DNA of 34,700 nucleotides from Planctomycetota bacterium (GTDB lineage: Bacteria > Planctomycetota > Planctomycetia > Pirellulales > UBA1268): the NCBI GenBank assembly GCA_018970605.1, contig JAGWWA010000020.1:1-34700 (forward strand), in the 5' to 3' direction. The position numbers were made by a program, and so were the translations under genes. Position 1 is the stretch's first letter, and every line of letters begins with the position of its first letter. This document shows, piece after piece, positions 31,967 to 34,700 of this stretch. The notes beneath the pieces were generated by a model. The model made no database searches. It was not told where the DNA came from and worked only from the letters and a program-made list of their open reading frames with translations.

Positions 31967-33283
31967 ATGTCGGTGAAGCGAGTTCTGGCCCTGGTTCTCG
32001 GCGGCGGTCGCGGCACGCGGCTCTATCCGCTCACCCGCGACCGCTCCAAGCCCGCGGTGCCGCTGGCGGGCAAATACCGGATCATCGACGTCCCGCTCTC
32101 GAACTGCATCAACAGCGGCGTGCAGCGGATCTACGTGCTCACCCAGTTCAACTCGGTGAGCCTCCATCGGCACATCCGCCGCACCTACACGTTCGACCCG
32201 TTTAGCGGCGGGTTCGTGGAGATCCTCGCGGCGCAGCAGACGCTCGACAACTCAGGCTGGTACCAGGGCACGGCAGACGCAGTCCGGCAGAACATCCGCT
32301 ACCTGCAGCAGCCCGACATCAAGCATGTGCTGATTCTCTCGGGGGATCAGCTCTACCGGATGAACTACGCCGACATGCTCGCCACTCATATGACCCACAA
32401 GGCGGACGTCACGATCGCCGGCATCCCCGTCAAGGACGAGGCCGCCTCGGCGCTTGGCATCATGCGGCTCGACGGCGAGGGCCGGGTCGAGGGATTTCTC
32501 GAAAAGCCACAGACGGCGAACGAACTCGACATGATGCGGACCGATCCGGCCTGGATCGAAGCTCAGGGGATCGCCGCGCACGGCCGCTCGTTGATGGCGA
32601 GCATGGGCATCTATCTCTTCGACCGGGACTGCCTGCTCGACCTGCTCACAAAAACCGACTATCGGGACTTCGGCAAGGAGGTCTTTCCCGCGGCGATCCG
32701 GGCCAAGCACGTGCAGCTTCATGCCTTCGACGGCTACTGGGAGGACATCGGGACGATTCGCTCCTACTTCCAGTGCAATCGCGAACTCGCTGGACCGTCA
32801 CCGCCGTTCGACCTCGTCAACGCCGAGGCGCCAATCTACTCCCGCGGCCGGTTCCTGCCGCCGTCTCGGCTCGGCGGTGCGAGCATCCGCAACAGCCTGG
32901 TGTCGGACGGCTGCGTGATCGAGTCTGGGGCGGTGATCGAAAACAGCGTGATCGGACTGAGATGCCGGATCGGCCGCAATGTCGTGATCCGCGACTCCGT
33001 GATCCTGGGCAACGATTATTACGAGAGCGAACACGGCCTGGCCGACGACGTGGCCCGCGGCCTGCCGCCACTGGGCATCGGCGACGACACCATCGTCGCA
33101 GGAGCGATCATCGACAAGAACGTCCGCATCGGCCGCCGCGTGCGGATCGTCAACGAGCACGGCTGGATCGATACAGCCGACGACGAGCGGTTCACGATCC
33201 GCGATGGAGTGGCCGTGGTCCCGAAGGACGCCGTGATCCCCGACGGCTGGGTGCCCGAGCCAGCCTTTGTTCACCCGGCCTGA
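31967..33283 (+). CDS. glgC: Glucose-1-phosphate adenylyltransferase (ADP-glucose pyrophosphorylase)
   Basis: Makes ADP-glucose for glycogen synthesis. 438 residues. The nucleotide loop is GGGRGTRLYPLT (12-23), followed by PAVPLAGKYRIIDVPLSNC (29-47), WYQGTADAVRQN (98-109), LSGDQLYRMNYADM and FLEKP; GYWEDIGTIRSYF precedes a C-terminal left-handed beta-helix built of hexapeptide repeats (VIESGAVIENSVIGLRCRIG and onward). The form GxxLYRMxY is that of the cyanobacterial/plant branch. TGAGGAG lies 5-7 nt before the ATG. The 252-bp gap after leuS suggests a separate promoter. It is the only glycogen gene here. Confidence 0.95.
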   Translation: MSVKRVLALVLGGGRGTRLYPLTRDRSKPAVPLAGKYRIIDVPLSNCINSGVQRIYVLTQFNSVSLHRHIRRTYTFDPFSGGFVEILAAQQTLDNSGWYQGTADAVRQNIRYLQQPDIKHVLILSGDQLYRMNYADMLATHMTHKADVTIAGIPVKDEAASALGIMRLDGEGRVEGFLEKPQTANELDMMRTDPAWIEAQGIAAHGRSLMASMGIYLFDRDCLLDLLTKTDYRDFGKEVFPAAIRAKHVQLHAFDGYWEDIGTIRSYFQCNRELAGPSPPFDLVNAEAPIYSRGRFLPPSRLGGASIRNSLVSDGCVIESGAVIENSVIGLRCRIGRNVVIRDSVILGNDYYESEHGLADDVARGLPPLGIGDDTIVAGAIIDKNVRIGRRVRIVNEHGWIDTADDERFTIRDGVAVVPKDAVIPDGWVPEPAFVHPA

Positions 33284-33285
33284 CG

Positions 33286-33900
33286 TCAGCGATCCCGCCT
33301 CGGCCGCCAGCCAGGTGTCTCCGCGAGCGAAGGCACCTCGACGCTCAACGTGACGGGTGCCGGCGAACCATTCGGCGACGGGGGTGCAACCTCGGCCCCT
33401 GATCGTTCGCTGGCCGTGACGTCGTCGTTCCCAGGCAGTTCCCCGCCAGACTCACCAATGACGTGGATCACGGAGTCGGGCTCGGTGGCCGATGGCTCCG
33501 CGGTGGCTCCCTCGAGCACTGCGGTCACCAGCACGCTCGTCGGCTCGCCCTGGGCCCCGGGGCCGTCGCCGGCGGCAGACTCCACGGCCGGATCGGCAAG
33601 CGTCGGAGCCGCCTGCTTACCCCCCTTGCCACCCCGCTCGGCGGCAAGTTGGGCACCATCGGTCCCCTTCGCTCCGCTCGCCTTCACAATCGCCGGCCAC
33701 GGCATCGGGGCGGCACCGATGGGAAGGATGCCGTTGCTACGCGCCCGAAAATCGTTCTGCGGGGATGAACCGTTGGGCACGGGCCCCGAGTAGTCGTACG
33801 GGTCGGGGCACATCGTGCAGCCCGCCAGCAGCACCGCGACCGCCATGATGGCGACCCGACCAGGCGCGATCGGCACGGTTCGAGCAGGACAATCCATCAA
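33286..33900 (-). CDS. Probable lipoprotein of unknown function
   Basis: A 204-residue protein with a lipoprotein signal: IMAVAVLLAGC, lipobox Cys28. The mature N-terminus CTMCPDPYDYSGPVPNG (28-44) resembles a short motif seen in planctomycete lipoproteins. The rest is Ala/Gly/Pro/Ser/Thr/Glu-rich, low complexity and probably unfolded, with a few hydrophobic patches (SVLVTAVLEG, VTLSVEVPSL). Its stop lies 2 bp from the convergent glgC stop. Start at 33900 or the next codon, 33897. No function can be assigned. Confidence 0.7.
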   Translation of the reverse strand: MMDCPARTVPIAPGRVAIMAVAVLLAGCTMCPDPYDYSGPVPNGSSPQNDFRARSNGILPIGAAPMPWPAIVKASGAKGTDGAQLAAERGGKGGKQAAPTLADPAVESAAGDGPGAQGEPTSVLVTAVLEGATAEPSATEPDSVIHVIGESGGELPGNDDVTASERSGAEVAPPSPNGSPAPVTLSVEVPSLAETPGWRPRRDR

Positions 33901-34115
33901 ACCCTGAACTCTCCCCGCGCAACGGGCCGGCCGGGTTGCCCCGGCACGACCCAGCCCGCAGTCAGCGGCTGTTCCCCTCCCCCACGACCCACCCCAGAGA
34001 TCGGATCGTCACGACCCGAATCTTCAGCAAATCCGGACCCCCGGCGAGAGGTCCGACACCGCGGTCAACGGCCGTCCGGGCGGTCGGGACGCTCGACCGC
34101 CGCGGAAGCCCAACG

Positions 34116-34486
34116 CCGTGAGGCGTGGGGCGAACCACCACCAGACGCCGCGTCCAGCGTGATTGGCCCGCGGCCTCACGGCCGGTCGGCTTTCACCTGC
34201 CATGCACTCGAGGGCGAGGATCGAGCGTGAACCGTATGAATTCGCAGCCCAGCCGCTGCAGAGCGACCGCCGCGTGGCACACGTCTCACCGGCTTCTGCG
34301 CGTGCCTCCGATCCGGCTGCTCCCCCGTCCGGAATCACATGCGAGCGATGATGCTGCGAGGGGCTGCCCGTGCCCGGGAGCCGGGCTCGGCGGCAAGCGA
34401 AGCCAGGATGGCGAAGCGTAGCCGGCGTGCAGCGACGAAGGGCCGGAGCCCGCAGCGAGCGTCCGGCGATGGGCATGGGCAGCCCC
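34116..34486. repeat. Non-coding fold-back element, copy B
   Basis: 34116-34179 is 77% identical, without gaps, to 24871-24934. After about 180 bp absent from copy A, 34360-34486 forms a 127-bp unit with 16-bp inverted ends pairing at 15 positions (GGGGCTGCCCGTGCCC / GGGCATGGGCAGCCCC) and the inner core GCAAGCGAAGCCAGGATGGC. Copy A looks like a shortened version. The ends can pair in RNA and the arms vary while pairing is kept. Confidence 0.75.
34180..34233 (+). repeat. ~54-bp direct repeat, copy 1
   Basis: Starts GGCCGGTCGGCTT and shares GCACTC and CGAGGATC with 34551-34603, about 75% identical over its length. The two lie 371 bp apart on either side of the fold-back unit. Confidence 0.65.
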
Positions 34487-34550
34487 GAGCCTCGTGAACG
34501 CCTGAAGATCACGTGTGACCGGGATTACTCGGTGAAGCCGGCAGCCTTCA

Positions 34551-34603
34551 GGCCGGTCGGCTTGCATGTGCTACGCACTCACCCCGAGGATCCGGTGCGA
34601 ACC
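34551..34603 (+). repeat. ~54-bp direct repeat, copy 2
   Basis: Second copy of the 34180-34233 repeat, ending 3 bp before the stop codon of the uracil-DNA glycosylase gene. Confidence 0.65.
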
Positions 34604-34606
34604 GGC

Positions 34607-34700
34607 TCAGAGCTCCACGCCCATGTCGGCCATCATGACCTTCATGTCGTCCCAAACGTCCCGCTTGGCCGCCGGATTTCGCAGCAGGTACGAAGGGTGA
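34607..34700 (-). CDS. Uracil-DNA glycosylase, C-terminal end (cut by window)
   Basis: Only the last 30 codons and stop are in the window. The peptide starts HPSYLLRNPAAKRDVW and ends MGVEL. HPSYLLRNPxAKRxxWxDxK is the conserved C-terminal motif of family-4 (Fe-S) uracil-DNA glycosylases, with the His-Pro-Ser of the active site. The enzyme removes uracil from DNA. The rest of the gene, with its Fe-S cysteines, should lie to the right of the window. Confidence 0.82.
   Translation of the reverse strand, partial: HPSYLLRNPAAKRDVWDDMKVMMADMGVEL

Larger units (their letters stand above)
33901..34606. other. Repeat-rich intergenic region
   Basis: 706 bp with no credible gene. It holds the ACGCC-GTGA-GGCGT hairpin (34113-34126), fold-back element copy B (34116-34486), and two ~54-bp direct repeats (34180-34233, 34551-34603). 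An open frame at 34024-34512 on the minus strand runs through the repeats with Arg/Pro/Ala-rich sequence and is not a gene. The promoter of the lipoprotein gene should lie in the first 100 bp; none stands out. Confidence 0.65.

Noticed and set aside
34024-34512. 162-codon minus-strand frame in the last intergenic region
   Set aside because: It reads through inverted and direct repeats; Arg/Pro/Ala-rich with no ribosome-binding site. Such frames arise often from palindromic repeats.

Overview
The window is high-GC chromosomal DNA with about 28 protein genes and one tmRNA. It most resembles a planctomycete of the Pirellulales type. The evidence is the mix of protein families: DUF1573, DUF1207, a DUF6798-like membrane protein, a secreted protein ending in a Cys-Trp-Val-Ala-Arg-Glu-Val-Tyr-Gly box, and planctomycete-style small secreted proteins. 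A tmRNA tag ending in Leu-Ala-Ala and many intergenic palindromic repeats fit too. This is an inference from family recognition; no search was run. Both window edges cut genes: the first gene is open at its 5' end, and the last 94 bases hold the C-terminus of a uracil-DNA glycosylase.

Layout. 3-4527 (+): a large Gly/Met-repeat protein flanked by two copies of the same box, then ispD, tyrS and a small secreted protein, closely packed. 4528-4707: a short palindromic repeat region. 4708-6372 (-): a polytopic membrane protein. 6441-8554 (+): prpB-prpC, two steps of the methylcitrate cycle, sharing a TGATG stop/start. 8561-9610 (-): a DUF1573 exported protein. 9970-10372 (+): tmRNA and its terminator. 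10443-11594 (-): an aldose-epimerase-like DUF4432 protein. 11763-12707 (+): PRPP synthase. 12708-13128: repeats. 13129-17623 (+): the information-processing cluster rplY-pth-rpsF-ssb-rplI-dnaB. 17624-17860: tandem repeats and hairpins between convergent genes. 17861-20130 (-): a DUF1207 outer-membrane-like protein, then tsaD. 20386-24819 (+): a flavin-reductase-like protein and a ribose-type ABC importer. 25138-28729 (-): an acyl-adenylating ligase, a reduced GH2-like protein and a ThiF/MoeB-type E1 enzyme. 28922-33283 (+): leuS and glgC. 33286-33900 (-): a lipoprotein. 33901-34606: a repeat-rich non-coding stretch. 34607-34700 (-): the end of a family-4 uracil-DNA glycosylase.

Most genes are housekeeping. 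The parts most worth a second look are: (i) the box-sandwiched Gly/Met-repeat protein at the left edge; (ii) a LexA-like palindrome placed on a good promoter directly upstream of ssb; (iii) the ligase / GH2-like pseudoenzyme / E1 operon; and (iv) two diverged copies of a non-coding fold-back element at 24871-25087 and 34116-34486, among several other dispersed palindromic repeat families. I see no CRISPR array, transposase, integrase, prophage or recognisable defence system.
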